From Thermobifida alba (GTDB lineage Bacteria; Actinomycetota; Actinomycetes; Streptosporangiales; Streptosporangiaceae): 64,000 nt of DNA. A program made the translations under genes and the position numbers. Positions 1-7,974 of this stretch are shown piece after piece. The stretch lies in NCBI RefSeq assembly GCF_023208015.1, contig NZ_CP051627.1, positions 2,480,001 to 2,544,000 of the forward strand, in the 5' to 3' direction. Under the pieces are notes generated by a model. The model ran no database searches and was not told the origin of the DNA. It worked only from the letters and a program-made list of their open reading frames with translations. Position 1 is the first letter of the stretch; the number at the start of each line of letters is the position of its first letter.

Positions 1-169
1 GGTGGCGTGCCGCCAGTTGCCGGGCCACCGCGAAACTGCGGTCGGTGCTGTGGTCGTCGACGATCACGGCCTCCACGCCGCGCATCGTCTGCTCCAGTAC
101 GGACCGCACCGCGGTGGGCAGCCGGTCCTGGTCGTTGTAGACGATGACGACCACGCTGACCTCGACCAT
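1..169 (-). CDS. Family 2 glycosyltransferase, N-terminal fragment (cut by window edge)
   Basis: Only the first 56 codons are visible; the gene continues beyond the left edge. The N-terminus MVEVSVVVIVYNDQDRLPT is the first beta-strand and nucleotide-binding turn of GT2 (GT-A fold) transferases, and VIVDDHSTD further on is the second conserved strand, with an Asp pair that contacts the sugar nucleotide. The fold transfers a sugar from UDP- or GDP-sugar donors to cell-surface or secondary acceptors; the acceptor cannot be told. The start is an ATG at 167-169. About 170 bases without a gene separate it from proB. Confidence 0.8.
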   Translation of the reverse strand, partial: MVEVSVVVIVYNDQDRLPTAVRSVLEQTMRGVEAVIVDDHSTDRSFAVARQLAARH

Positions 170-343
170 GAGTCCCCGTCCGTCCTGCGCAGGCTGCCGT
201 TCGCACGCCCCGTCCGCCGCGGGACGCGCGTACCGGAAGCCTACGGAAGACGAGGGAAAACACCGCCAGGGAAACGGAAAGACTCTCTCAAAGGCACATG
301 TCCGGACAAGGTTCTCCGGTCACCGCGGCGGTGGAGGCGGCGC

Positions 344-1507
344 TCAGTCCCGGGGGAGGTCTCCGTCGCCGTTGTGGAGCACCACCAGGTCGTCGCGGTG
401 CACGATCTCCCGGCTGTACTCGGAGCCGAGCTCCCGGGCCAGCCACCGGGTGGAGCGGCCCATCAGGTCGGGGATCTCGGCGGCGTCGTAGTTGACCAGG
501 CCGCGGGCGACGATGACGCCGTCCTCGTCGCGCAGGTCCACCGGGTCGCCCGCGCTGAAGTCGCCCTCCACCTTGACCACCCCGGCGGGGAGCAGGGACG
601 CCTTCTCCGTGACCACCGCGCGCACCGCCCCCGGGTCCAGGACCACGCTGCCGCGCCCGGCGGTGGCGTGGGCCAGCCAGAGCTGGCGGCTGGAGGGGCG
701 GCGGTGCTCCGCCGGGACGAAGAAGGTGCCGACCTGTTCCCCGTCCAGCGCGGCGCGCGCGTTGGCCGCCGAGGTCAGCACGGTGGCCACGCCCGCCTCC
801 GTGGCGATGCGCGCGGACTCGACCTTGGTGACCATGCCGCCGGTGCCGACCCCGCGCCTGCCCGCGCTGCCGAGGTCCACCCCGGCCAGGTCGTCAGGGC
901 CGTTGACCAGGCTGATCCGCCTGCTGGTGGGCAGGGACGGGTTGCCGTCGTAGAGGGCGTCCACGTCGGTCAGCAGCACCAGCACGTCCGCGCGGAGCAG
1001 GTGGGCGACGAGGGCGGCGAGCCGGTCGTTGTCGCCGAAGCGGATCTCGTGGGTGGCGACCGTGTCGTTCTCGTTGACGATCGGCACCGCGCCGATCTCC
1101 AGCAGCCGGCTCATGGCGCGCTGGGCGTTGCGGTACTGGGCGCGGCGCATCAGGTCGTCGGCGGTCAGCAGGATCTGCGCGGCGGTCAGCGAGTGCCGGG
1201 CGAACTCGGCGGTGTAGCGGGCCAGCAGCAGGCCCTGGCCGACGCTGGCCGCGGCCTGCTGGGTGGCCAGGTCGCGGGGGCGCCGGGTGAGGCCCAGCGG
1301 GGCCATGCCGGCGGCGACCGCTCCGGAGGAGACCAGCACCACCTCGGTGCCGGCGGTGCGGCGTGCCGCCAGTACGTCCGTGAGGTCGCGGATCCGGTCG
1401 TGGTCGATCCCGCCCTCCGGGGTGGTGAGGGAGGACGATCCCACCTTGACCACCACCCGTCGGGCCCGGGGGATCGCCGTCCGTGTCTGCCCGGCGCCTC
1501 TGCCCAC
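344..1507 (-). CDS. proB: Glutamate 5-kinase
   Basis: ProB phosphorylates L-glutamate with ATP, the first step of proline synthesis, in the cytoplasm. The 387-aa product starts RARRVVVKVGSSSLTTPEGG (amino-acid-kinase phosphate loop), has the VSSGAVAAGM and IVNENDTVA substrate motifs, GTGGMVTKVESA in the ATP site, and a C-terminal PUA domain (about the last 85 residues, ending in the MGRSTRWLARELG type segment). I chose the GTG at 1505-1507 because GAAAGGA lies about 9 bases upstream; an ATG just before it is out of frame. It follows obg by 28 bases, so cotranscription is likely. The usual partner proA is not next to it: a glycosyltransferase follows instead. Confidence 0.95.
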   Translation of the reverse strand: MGRGAGQTRTAIPRARRVVVKVGSSSLTTPEGGIDHDRIRDLTDVLAARRTAGTEVVLVSSGAVAAGMAPLGLTRRPRDLATQQAAASVGQGLLLARYTAEFARHSLTAAQILLTADDLMRRAQYRNAQRAMSRLLEIGAVPIVNENDTVATHEIRFGDNDRLAALVAHLLRADVLVLLTDVDALYDGNPSLPTSRRISLVNGPDDLAGVDLGSAGRRGVGTGGMVTKVESARIATEAGVATVLTSAANARAALDGEQVGTFFVPAEHRRPSSRQLWLAHATAGRGSVVLDPGAVRAVVTEKASLLPAGVVKVEGDFSAGDPVDLRDEDGVIVARGLVNYDAAEIPDLMGRSTRWLARELGSEYSREIVHRDDLVVLHNGDGDLPRD

Positions 1508-1535
1508 GTCATCTGTCCTTTCGCTGCTCAGGGGA

Positions 1536-2900
1536 TCAGCCCAGCCGGGGGTCGGTGCCGCGCGGTCCCAGGACGGTCTGCTCGGCGTCGACGGTGGGGT
1601 CCCAGTCGAAGACCACGGCGTCGTCCTCGTCGCCGATGTGGACCTCGGCGCCGTCGGTGGCTCCCGCCCGGGCGAGGGCCTCCTCGATGCCGAGGCGGTT
1701 GAGCCGGTCCGCGAGGTAGCCGACGGCCTCGTCGTTGGTGAAGTCGGTCTGGCGGACCCAGCGCGCGGGCTTGTCGCCCAGGACCCGGAAGACGTTGTCG
1801 CCGATCGGGACGACCTGGAACGCCTTCTCACCGATCTCGCGCGGGCGCAGCACCAGGCGGGTGGGTTCCTCGACGGGCCGGGCGGCGCGGGCCGCGGCCA
1901 CCTGCTCGCCGAGCGCGTACGCCAACTCCCGCAGCCCCTCGCGGGTGGCCGCGGAGATCTGCAGCACCCGGTAGCCGCGTTCGACGAGCATGGGCTTGAC
2001 GAGTTCGGCGAGTTCGCGGGCCTCGGGCACGTCGACCTTGTTCAACGCCACGAGGCGCGGCCGGTCGGACAGGTCGACACCGGTGCGCTCCCCGTAGACG
2101 GTCAGTTCCCGTTCCAGGACCTCCAGGTCGGTGACGGGGTCGCGGCCGGGTTCGTAGGTGGCGCAGTCCAGCACGTGCAGCAGGGTGGAGCAGCGTTCCA
2201 CGTGGCGCAGGAACTCCAGGCCCAGCCCCCTGCCCTCGCTGGCTCCGGGGATGAGGCCGGGCACGTCGGCGATCACGTACTGGGTCTGTCCGGCCTCGAC
2301 GACGCCGAGGTTGGGCACGAGCGTGGTGAACGGGTAGTCGGCGATCTTGGGGCGGGCCGCCGACAGCGCCGCGATCAGCGAGGACTTGCCCGCGCTGGGG
2401 AAACCGACCAGGCCCACGTCGGCGATGGTCTTGAGCTCCAGGCGGATGTCGAGTGCCTCGCCCGGTTCGCCTTTCAGCGCGAATCCGGGGGCTTTGCGCC
2501 GGGGGGAGGCGAGTGCGGCGTTGCCGAGTCCGCCGTGGCCGCCGCGGGCGACGACCAGTCGGGTGCCGTGGCCGACCAGGTCGGCGATGACCTCGCCGTC
2601 CAGGGTGGTCACCACGGTTCCGTCGGGGACCGGAAGGACCAGGTCGGCGCCGTTGGCTCCGGCGCGGTGCCCGCCCTGGCCGGGGGTCCCGTTGCCCGCC
2701 CTGCGGTGCGGGCGGCGCCGGTAGTCCAGCAGGGTGGCGGTGTTGCGGTCGACCTCCAGGATCACGTCACCGCCCCGGCCGCCGTTGCCGCCGTCGGGTC
2801 CGCCCAGCGGCTTGAACTTCTCGCGGTGGACGGAGGCACAGCCGTGCCCGCCGTCTCCGGCCTTGACGTGCAAGACCGCCTCGTCGACGAAATCGGACAT
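1536..2900 (-). CDS. obg: Obg family GTPase (CgtA)
   Basis: Essential GTPase that binds the 50S subunit and links ribosome assembly to GTP and (p)ppGpp levels. 454 aa, a normal length for actinobacteria. The glycine-rich Obg fold occupies about residues 1-158 ([20 protein letters not shown], later [13 protein letters not shown]). The G domain follows with [10 protein letters not shown] (G1), [12 protein letters not shown] (G3) and NKVD (G4). A C-terminal OCT domain contains the [14 protein letters not shown] segment. It lies downstream of rplU-rpmA, the classic actinobacterial L21-L27-Obg arrangement, but a hairpin at 2941-2969 separates it from rpmA and may reduce read-through. Confidence 0.96.
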   Translation of the reverse strand: MSDFVDEAVLHVKAGDGGHGCASVHREKFKPLGGPDGGNGGRGGDVILEVDRNTATLLDYRRRPHRRAGNGTPGQGGHRAGANGADLVLPVPDGTVVTTLDGEVIADLVGHGTRLVVARGGHGGLGNAALASPRRKAPGFALKGEPGEALDIRLELKTIADVGLVGFPSAGKSSLIAALSAARPKIADYPFTTLVPNLGVVEAGQTQYVIADVPGLIPGASEGRGLGLEFLRHVERCSTLLHVLDCATYEPGRDPVTDLEVLERELTVYGERTGVDLSDRPRLVALNKVDVPEARELAELVKPMLVERGYRVLQISAATREGLRELAYALGEQVAAARAARPVEEPTRLVLRPREIGEKAFQVVPIGDNVFRVLGDKPARWVRQTDFTNDEAVGYLADRLNRLGIEEALARAGATDGAEVHIGDEDDAVVFDWDPTVDAEQTVLGPRGTDPRLG

Positions 2901-2940
2901 GGTGCTGGCTCCTCGGTGCGTCTGGTGGTCGAACGCACGT

Positions 2941-2969
2941 GAGGCGGGCCAGTGGCACTGGCCCGCCTC
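2941..2969 (-). terminator. Hairpin between rpmA and obg
   Basis: The two arms GAGGCGGGCCAG and CTGGCCCGCCTC are exact complements around a 5-base loop, about 30 bases after the rpmA stop. No U-run follows. It may be a terminator or attenuator that sets obg expression below that of the two ribosomal protein genes. Confidence 0.6.
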
Positions 2970-3000
2970 ACGCTACTGCTGACGCGTCCTCTTCCCGGGC

Positions 3001-3267
3001 CTACTCGCTGGCGGCCGGGGTCGGGACGATGCTCACGGCCTTGCGGCCGCGCAGGTTTCCGAACTTGACCGTGCCCGCGACCAGTGCGAACAGGGTGTCG
3101 TCGCCGCCGCGGCCGACGTTGTCACCGGGGTGGAAACGGGTGCCGCGCTGACGGACGAGGATCTCGCCGGCGTTGACGACCTGACCGCCGAAGCGCTTGA
3201 CGCCGAGCCGCTTGGCGTTGGAGTCGCGTCCGTTACGGCTGGACGACGCGCCCTTCTTGTGTGCCAT
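3001..3267 (-). CDS. rpmA: 50S ribosomal protein L27
   Basis: Bacterial L27, whose N-terminus reaches the peptidyl transferase centre. 88 aa beginning [17 protein letters not shown], followed by the invariant [20 protein letters not shown] and [16 protein letters not shown]. The N-terminus already starts at the mature-type AHKKG, so no Firmicutes-style leader cleavage is expected. GAGGAGCGCGAG immediately before the ATG is the ribosome-binding site. It lies 15 bases after rplU and is surely cotranscribed with it. Confidence 0.98.
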   Translation of the reverse strand: MAHKKGASSSRNGRDSNAKRLGVKRFGGQVVNAGEILVRQRGTRFHPGDNVGRGGDDTLFALVAGTVKFGNLRGRKAVSIVPTPAASE

Positions 3268-3282
3268 CTCGCGCTCCTCCCG

Positions 3283-3594
3283 CTACTTCGCGGCGATGCC
3301 GGTGACGCGGATCCGGGTGTACTTCTGGCGGTGACCCAGACGCCGCTTGTAGCCGGTCTTGTTCTTGTACTTCAGAATGTTGATCTTGGGGCCCGTGGCC
3401 TCGCCGAGGACCTCGGCGGTGACCTGGTAGCCGCCCAGCTCGGCAGCGTCGCTGATGACCTTGCCGTCGTCCACGACAAGCAGCGGCTGCAGGTTGAGCG
3501 TGGCACCGGCCTCTTCGGCCACCTTGTCGATGGTCACGACGTCATCGACGGAGACCTTCTCCTGTCGGCCGCCCGCTCGCACGATCGCGTACAC
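3283..3594 (-). CDS. rplU: 50S ribosomal protein L21
   Basis: Binds 23S rRNA in the large subunit. The product contains VYAIVRAGGRQEKVSVDDV, LGEATGPKINILKYKNKTGY and RRLGHRQKYTRIRVTGI, all hallmarks of L21. I place the start at the GTG at 3592-3594 (VYAIV..., 103 aa, the usual family length): AGGAAG lies 10 bases upstream. An in-frame GTG at 3604-3606 would add four residues, but its would-be Shine-Dalgarno abuts the codon. First gene of the rplU-rpmA(-obg-proB) operon; about 230 bases separate it from rne. Confidence 0.96.
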   Translation of the reverse strand: MYAIVRAGGRQEKVSVDDVVTIDKVAEEAGATLNLQPLLVVDDGKVISDAAELGGYQVTAEVLGEATGPKINILKYKNKTGYKRRLGHRQKYTRIRVTGIAAK

Positions 3595-3791
3595 CGGGAA
3601 ACTCACTTCCTGCTCGCTTCAGAAAAGAATGCGCTCAAAATCGACCGCAAGTCGTCAACCCGCTCACCACCCGGAAAAGGCGGTAGGGGATTTCGAAAGG
3701 AGGTCTCGGGCGCGCGAACGTGTGGGGCGCGCCGACGCACCATTCTTCAGCCTACCACCCGCTCGTGGGGGGTGATGACGACGCGGTCGGC

Positions 3792-3815
3792 GCCGGGCGG
3801 GCGGACCCGCCCGGC
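3792..3815 (-). terminator. Terminator hairpin after rne
   Basis: Perfect 10-bp stem GCCGGGCGGG / CCCGCCCGGC with a 4-base loop, starting 8 bases after the RNase E stop codon. No U-tail, as is common in actinobacteria. It separates rne from the rplU promoter region (3607-3791), where I recognise nothing else. Confidence 0.75.
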
Positions 3816-3823
3816 GGACCGGG

Positions 3824-6610
3824 TCATCCGGCCTCGGCCACCGCCGTCTCGGAGACGACCACTCCGGCCTTGCGCCGGGTCCGGCGGCGCCGGGGGCGTT
3901 CGGCCACGGTCTCGGTCTGGTCGTCGTCCGCCTCTGCCGTCTGGACGGGGGCCACCTGCGCGGCGGACTCCTCGGCGCTCGGCTCGGCGGGTGCCGAATC
4001 CTGCTGCTGTTCGGGCGGCGGACCCGCGGCGCGCTTGGCCTTGCGGGCGGTCCGGCCCGGCGTGCCCTCCTCGGCGGACTGCGCGGACTCGGTCTGCGGG
4101 ACGGTCCCGGCCTCCGGCTGCGCCTTCTCGGCGGCCGCCTTGTCCGCACCGTTGTTGCCGTTGGCGGCCTTGTCCGCGCCGTTGTTGCCGTTCTTGTTCT
4201 TCTTCTTGCGCCCGCCGTTTCCGCCGGACCTGGACTCGACGAGATCGGTGTGCAGGATCAGGCCGCGGCCGTTGCAGTGCTCGCAGGTGTGCGAGAAGGC
4301 TTCCAGCAGCCCCTGGCCGACCCGTTTGCGGGTCATCTGCACCAGTCCCAGCGAGGTGACCTCGGCCACCTGGTGCTTGGTGCGGTCCCGGGACAGGCAC
4401 TCCAGCATGCGGCGCAGCACCAGGTCCCGGTTGCTCTCCAGCACCATGTCGATGAAGTCGATGACGATGATGCCGCCGATGTCGCGCAGCCGCAGCTGGC
4501 GCACGATCTCCTCGGCCGCCTCAAGGTTGTTCTTGGTGACCGTCTCCTCAAGGTTGCCGCCCTGACCGGTGAACTTGCCGGTGTTGACGTCGATGACCGT
4601 CATCGCCTCGGTGCGGTCGATGATCAGGGAGCCGCCGCTGGGCAGCCACACCTTGCGCTCCAGCGCCTTGGCGATCTGCTCGTCGATCCGGTAGGCCTCG
4701 AAGACGTCGCGCTCCTCGGTCCAGTGCGAGAGGCGGTCGGCCAGGTGCGGGGCGACGTGGTCGACGTACTCGCGGATGGTCTCCCAGGCGTCGTCGCCGG
4801 AGACGACGAGGCTGGAGAAGTCCTCGTTGAAAATGTCGCGGACCACCCGGATGGTGAGGTCGGGCTCACTGTTGAGCAGCGCCGGGGCGGTCGCCGACTT
4901 CGCCTTGCGCTTGATGGACTCCCACTGCTTGGCCAGGCGGGAGATGTCGCGCTCCAGCTCCTCCTCGCTGGCGCCCTCGGCCGCGGTGCGCACGATCACC
5001 CCGGCCCCGGTGGGCATGACCTTCTTGAGGATCTGCTTGAGGCGGGCGCGCTCCTTGTCGGGAAGCTTGCGGCTGATCCCGGTCATGGAGCCGTCGGGCA
5101 CGTACACCAGGTAGCGGCCGGGGAGGCTGATCTGGCTGGTCAGCCGGGCTCCCTTGTGGCCGAGGGGGTCCTTGGTGACCTGGACCAGGACGGACTGGCC
5201 CGACTTGAGCACCGACTCGATCCGGCGGGGCTGGCCCTCCAGGCCGGTGGCGTCCCAGTTCACCTCGCCGGCGTACAGCACGGCGTTGCGGCCCTTGCCG
5301 ATGTCGACGAAGGCCGCCTCCATCGAGGGCAGGACGTTCTGCACCCGGCCCAGGTAGACGTTGCCGACGTAGGACTTGTGGTCGGCGCGGTCGACGTAGT
5401 GCTCGACGAGCACGTTGTCCTCAAGCACGGCGATCTGGGTGCGCTCTCCGATGCGGCGCACCACCAGGTCGCGCTTGACGGACTCGCGGCGGGCCAGGAA
5501 CTCCGACTCGGTGATGATCGGGGGGCGGCGGCGCCCCTGTTCACGCCCCTCGCGGCGGCGCTGCCGCTTGGCCTCCAGACGGGTGGAGCCGCGCACCGCC
5601 TGGACCTCGTCCTCAATGGGGCGTTCGGTGCGTTCGGTGCGGGCGGGACGCACCCGGACCACCGTGTTGGGCGGGTCGTCGGGCTCGGGCTCGGTCGCGG
5701 CCTCGGTGCCCGAACGGCGGCGGCGACGGCGGCGGCGACGGCTGGTGCCCGTGCCCTCCTCCGCCTCTTCGGTCGTGCCGGTGGAGTCGGCCTCCGCCCC
5801 GGCGGAGTCGGTCCCGGTCTCCCCGGCGGTGTCGGCGCCGGTGTCGTCAGCGGTGTCGGCGGCGGTCTCCGCGCCGTCCGCGGTGTCGGTGTCGGCGCCC
5901 TCGCCGTCCTCGCCGCGGTTGCGGGCCCGGCGTCCGCCTCTGCGCCGCCGGCGGCGGGTGGGCCGCTCCTCCGCGGTCTCCTCGGCGTCCGTGTCGGGTG
6001 TCTCCTCGGTCTCTTCGGCCTCCTCCGCCGCGGTGTCGGAGTCGTCCGTTCCCGTCGACTCCACGACCGGGGGCTGGAAGAGCACCATGGGCGGCTGGAA
6101 GGTGACGGCGGCCACGGCTGCGGGGTCGGCGGCGTGCGGCTCGTCCGTTCCGGCCGCCTCAGCGCTCTGCGCGGCGCCGGCCCCCCCGACCGTGTCCGGG
6201 GCGCCCTGGTCGGGCGGCTCGGTGTCCTCGGCGTCGACGGCCCTGACCCGGCTGCGGGTACGGGTGCGCGGGGTGCGGGCCGTGGTCTTGCGGCTGCGCC
6301 GCTTCGACGCCGTCTCCTCGGCCGTCTCCTCGCCCGCGTCCGTGCCGGCCGCCTCCGGCGGGGCCTCCTCGGCGGTCACCAGCTCCACGGAGACGGCGGC
6401 CACGGTCGTGGGCGTCGACACCGGGATCGGGTCGGGTTCGGGCGGCGGTCCGGCGGGCCTGCTCGCGGCACGGCCCCGGCGCACCGGCTGGGCCAGGCGC
6501 ACCGTGCCGGACGTTCCCGCGACCGTCGAACCGTTCGGTCGTGTGGTTGTCTCTGTTTCAGTTGTCCCCTCGGTGCCGTCTGCACCGTTGTTGGGCTCGT
6601 TTTCGAGCAT
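3824..6610 (-). CDS. rne: Ribonuclease E/G family protein with long low-complexity ends
   Basis: Endoribonuclease that starts mRNA decay and rRNA/tRNA processing. 928 aa in three parts. Residues 1 to about 375 are acidic, Thr/Glu/Ala-rich and broken by Arg clusters such as RRRRRRRRRS, presumably disordered. From about 375 to 795 lies the catalytic core: S1-like RNA-binding region (SYVGNVYLGRVQNVLPSMEA), the metal-binding VIDVNTGKFTG and VIDFIDM segments, and a zinc-link CEHCNGRG. The remaining 133 residues hold KKKNKNG, two copies of a GNNGADKAA unit, and an RPRRRRTRRK basic patch that may bind RNA. In actinobacteria both extensions commonly scaffold degradosome partners. The ATG at 6608-6610 is the first in frame. 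Confidence 0.95.
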   Translation of the reverse strand: MLENEPNNGADGTEGTTETETTTRPNGSTVAGTSGTVRLAQPVRRGRAASRPAGPPPEPDPIPVSTPTTVAAVSVELVTAEEAPPEAAGTDAGEETAEETASKRRSRKTTARTPRTRTRSRVRAVDAEDTEPPDQGAPDTVGGAGAAQSAEAAGTDEPHAADPAAVAAVTFQPPMVLFQPPVVESTGTDDSDTAAEEAEETEETPDTDAEETAEERPTRRRRRRGGRRARNRGEDGEGADTDTADGAETAADTADDTGADTAGETGTDSAGAEADSTGTTEEAEEGTGTSRRRRRRRRRSGTEAATEPEPDDPPNTVVRVRPARTERTERPIEDEVQAVRGSTRLEAKRQRRREGREQGRRRPPIITESEFLARRESVKRDLVVRRIGERTQIAVLEDNVLVEHYVDRADHKSYVGNVYLGRVQNVLPSMEAAFVDIGKGRNAVLYAGEVNWDATGLEGQPRRIESVLKSGQSVLVQVTKDPLGHKGARLTSQISLPGRYLVYVPDGSMTGISRKLPDKERARLKQILKKVMPTGAGVIVRTAAEGASEEELERDISRLAKQWESIKRKAKSATAPALLNSEPDLTIRVVRDIFNEDFSSLVVSGDDAWETIREYVDHVAPHLADRLSHWTEERDVFEAYRIDEQIAKALERKVWLPSGGSLIIDRTEAMTVIDVNTGKFTGQGGNLEETVTKNNLEAAEEIVRQLRLRDIGGIIVIDFIDMVLESNRDLVLRRMLECLSRDRTKHQVAEVTSLGLVQMTRKRVGQGLLEAFSHTCEHCNGRGLILHTDLVESRSGGNGGRKKKNKNGNNGADKAANGNNGADKAAAEKAQPEAGTVPQTESAQSAEEGTPGRTARKAKRAAGPPPEQQQDSAPAEPSAEESAAQVAPVQTAEADDDQTETVAERPRRRRTRRKAGVVVSETAVAEAG

Positions 6611-6724
6611 CCGGGCGGTCTCCCGTCAAGTTCTCGGGCGCGGCCCCGCACGTGGTGCCCGGCCGCGGCGCGCAAGAACTGTCGTTGTCAATAATCCGCG
6701 CCGGCGTCGCGACCGCGACGCCGG

Positions 6725-7516
6725 TCAAAGTCCCTGAGGTGCGCTCACGTTCCCCGATCCGGACCGCGCCGAGGCGGATCCGGCGTGTGCGCTGACGACG
6801 GTGGCGCCTGACTCCGAGGCCGCGTTGTCCGCGGCGAGCGGGTCCGCGATGGTTCCGGAGTCCTCGTCGAGCGGCCCCTGCGCCAGCCTGGTCATCTTCG
6901 TCGATGACGGCGGGGCGAGGTCGGCGATCTGACGGAGGCCGGTCACCACGTCGTCGGGTCGTACGACAGGAGTGGTGTGCCGCACGATCAAGCGAAGTAT
7001 GGCATATGTCTCTTGTTGTTCCGTTGCGGCGCGCCTGTCGACGTCCAGCAGGAAGACGGGTGAGCGGGCGTCGAAGCGGCGGCGTCCCTTCTTGGTGAGC
7101 CTCTCCACCTCGATCCGCTCGGCCGCGAGGAACGCGGCCACGGCTGCCGCGGCGTCGTCGGGGTCGACGCCCGGAAGTTCGATTCGCCACTCCGACGCCT
7201 CCAGGCGGTCTGCCAGACCGCCCGCCGCTGCCGGGGCCACCGTGAGGATGTCGATGCCTTCGGGCATCGCCTCGTCGAGTCGCTCGCGCAACCGTTCGGG
7301 GTCCATCGGCTCGGCCAGAGTGAGTTCGCAATACTCCGCCTCACTCGCCACTCCCGTGGGGGCCGCGCCCGTGTAGGAGATCTTGGGATGAGGCGAGAAC
7401 CCCGCTGAGAAGGCCACGGGTACCTGGGCCCGGCGCAGCGCACGTTCCAGTACGCGGGCGATGTCGCGATGGCTCGCGAATCTCATCCGGTGGCGTTTGG
7501 CGTACCGCACGCGCAT
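6725..7516 (-). CDS. TIGR03936 (DUF2344) family radical SAM-associated protein
   Basis: The core motif set MRVRYAKRHRMRFASHRDIA, RVLERALRRAQVPVAFSAGF and SPHPKISYTGAAPTGVASEA is that of the TIGR03936 family, proteins of unknown function encoded beside, or fused to, the TIGR03960 radical SAM proteins. That partner lies just upstream (7975-9909). The C-terminal 50 residues are Ser/Ala-rich and probably disordered. The start is uncertain: I use the ATG at 7514-7516 (263 aa) because homology begins there, although a strong GAAAGGAG lies about 60 bases upstream and an in-frame GTG at 7607-7609 would give 294 aa. rne follows after about 110 bases. Confidence 0.85.
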   Translation of the reverse strand: MRVRYAKRHRMRFASHRDIARVLERALRRAQVPVAFSAGFSPHPKISYTGAAPTGVASEAEYCELTLAEPMDPERLRERLDEAMPEGIDILTVAPAAAGGLADRLEASEWRIELPGVDPDDAAAAVAAFLAAERIEVERLTKKGRRRFDARSPVFLLDVDRRAATEQQETYAILRLIVRHTTPVVRPDDVVTGLRQIADLAPPSSTKMTRLAQGPLDEDSGTIADPLAADNAASESGATVVSAHAGSASARSGSGNVSAPQGL

Positions 7517-7974
7517 CCGTTGGGCCTGGTGACCGGTGGAGAGCGAATCGGCGCCCTCAAGTGCGGGGGGCAGCTCTGCTCCTTTCCTCGGACTCCCGCG
7601 GGCCGGCACGGCAGGACCGTGTCCCCTCGGGAGAGGTTCGTCTTCTTTTCAGCCTACGGGGCGTGTCGGCGACTCCGCGCCACCGCCCTCATCGAGGTAC
7701 AACCCCTCGCGGCGAGCGTGTGTTCCGCCACAGTCAATGCTCTTCCCACTGCGACCGGAGTTGAAAAGCGCACCTTTTGGGACGGGCGGTCCGGCGACGG
7801 CGCGCCCCGGGCCCGTCCGCCGCCGGGGCGAAGGCGTGGGGCCCCGGGAAAAAGTCCCGGTCCGCTGCCAACCGATCCCGCCCCCGGTACGTCCAAGTAC
7901 GTGTACGGCCCGGCGCGAGCGGGGTGCCGGGCCGTACCCCGTCTCCCGGGGCACTTCCCGCGCAGCCCCGCCTC
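7517..7974. other. Gene-poor gap between the TIGR03936 and radical SAM genes
   Basis: No convincing gene. The minus strand carries the terminator at 7903-7937, a small CCGGGA-AAAAG-TCCCGG stem near 7844-7860, and a TTGACT near 7735 that could be a -35 box, but I cannot pair it with a good -10. A strong Shine-Dalgarno GAAAGGAG near 7580 suggests that translation of the next gene may begin upstream of the ATG at 7516. Confidence 0.4.
7903..7937 (-). terminator. Terminator hairpin after the radical SAM gene
   Basis: Perfect 12-bp stem GTACGGCCCGGC / GCCGGGCCGTAC with an 11-base loop, starting about 37 bases downstream of the stop codon at 7975. It implies that the following gene has its own promoter. 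Confidence 0.7.

Noticed and set aside
4250-6694. Very long open frames on the strand opposite rne (and opposite pepN, ilvD, the prolyl oligopeptidase and the BluB-CobT gene)
   Set aside because: High third-position GC leaves antisense frames open; the translations are low-complexity and show no family motifs, while the opposite strand has clear genes.
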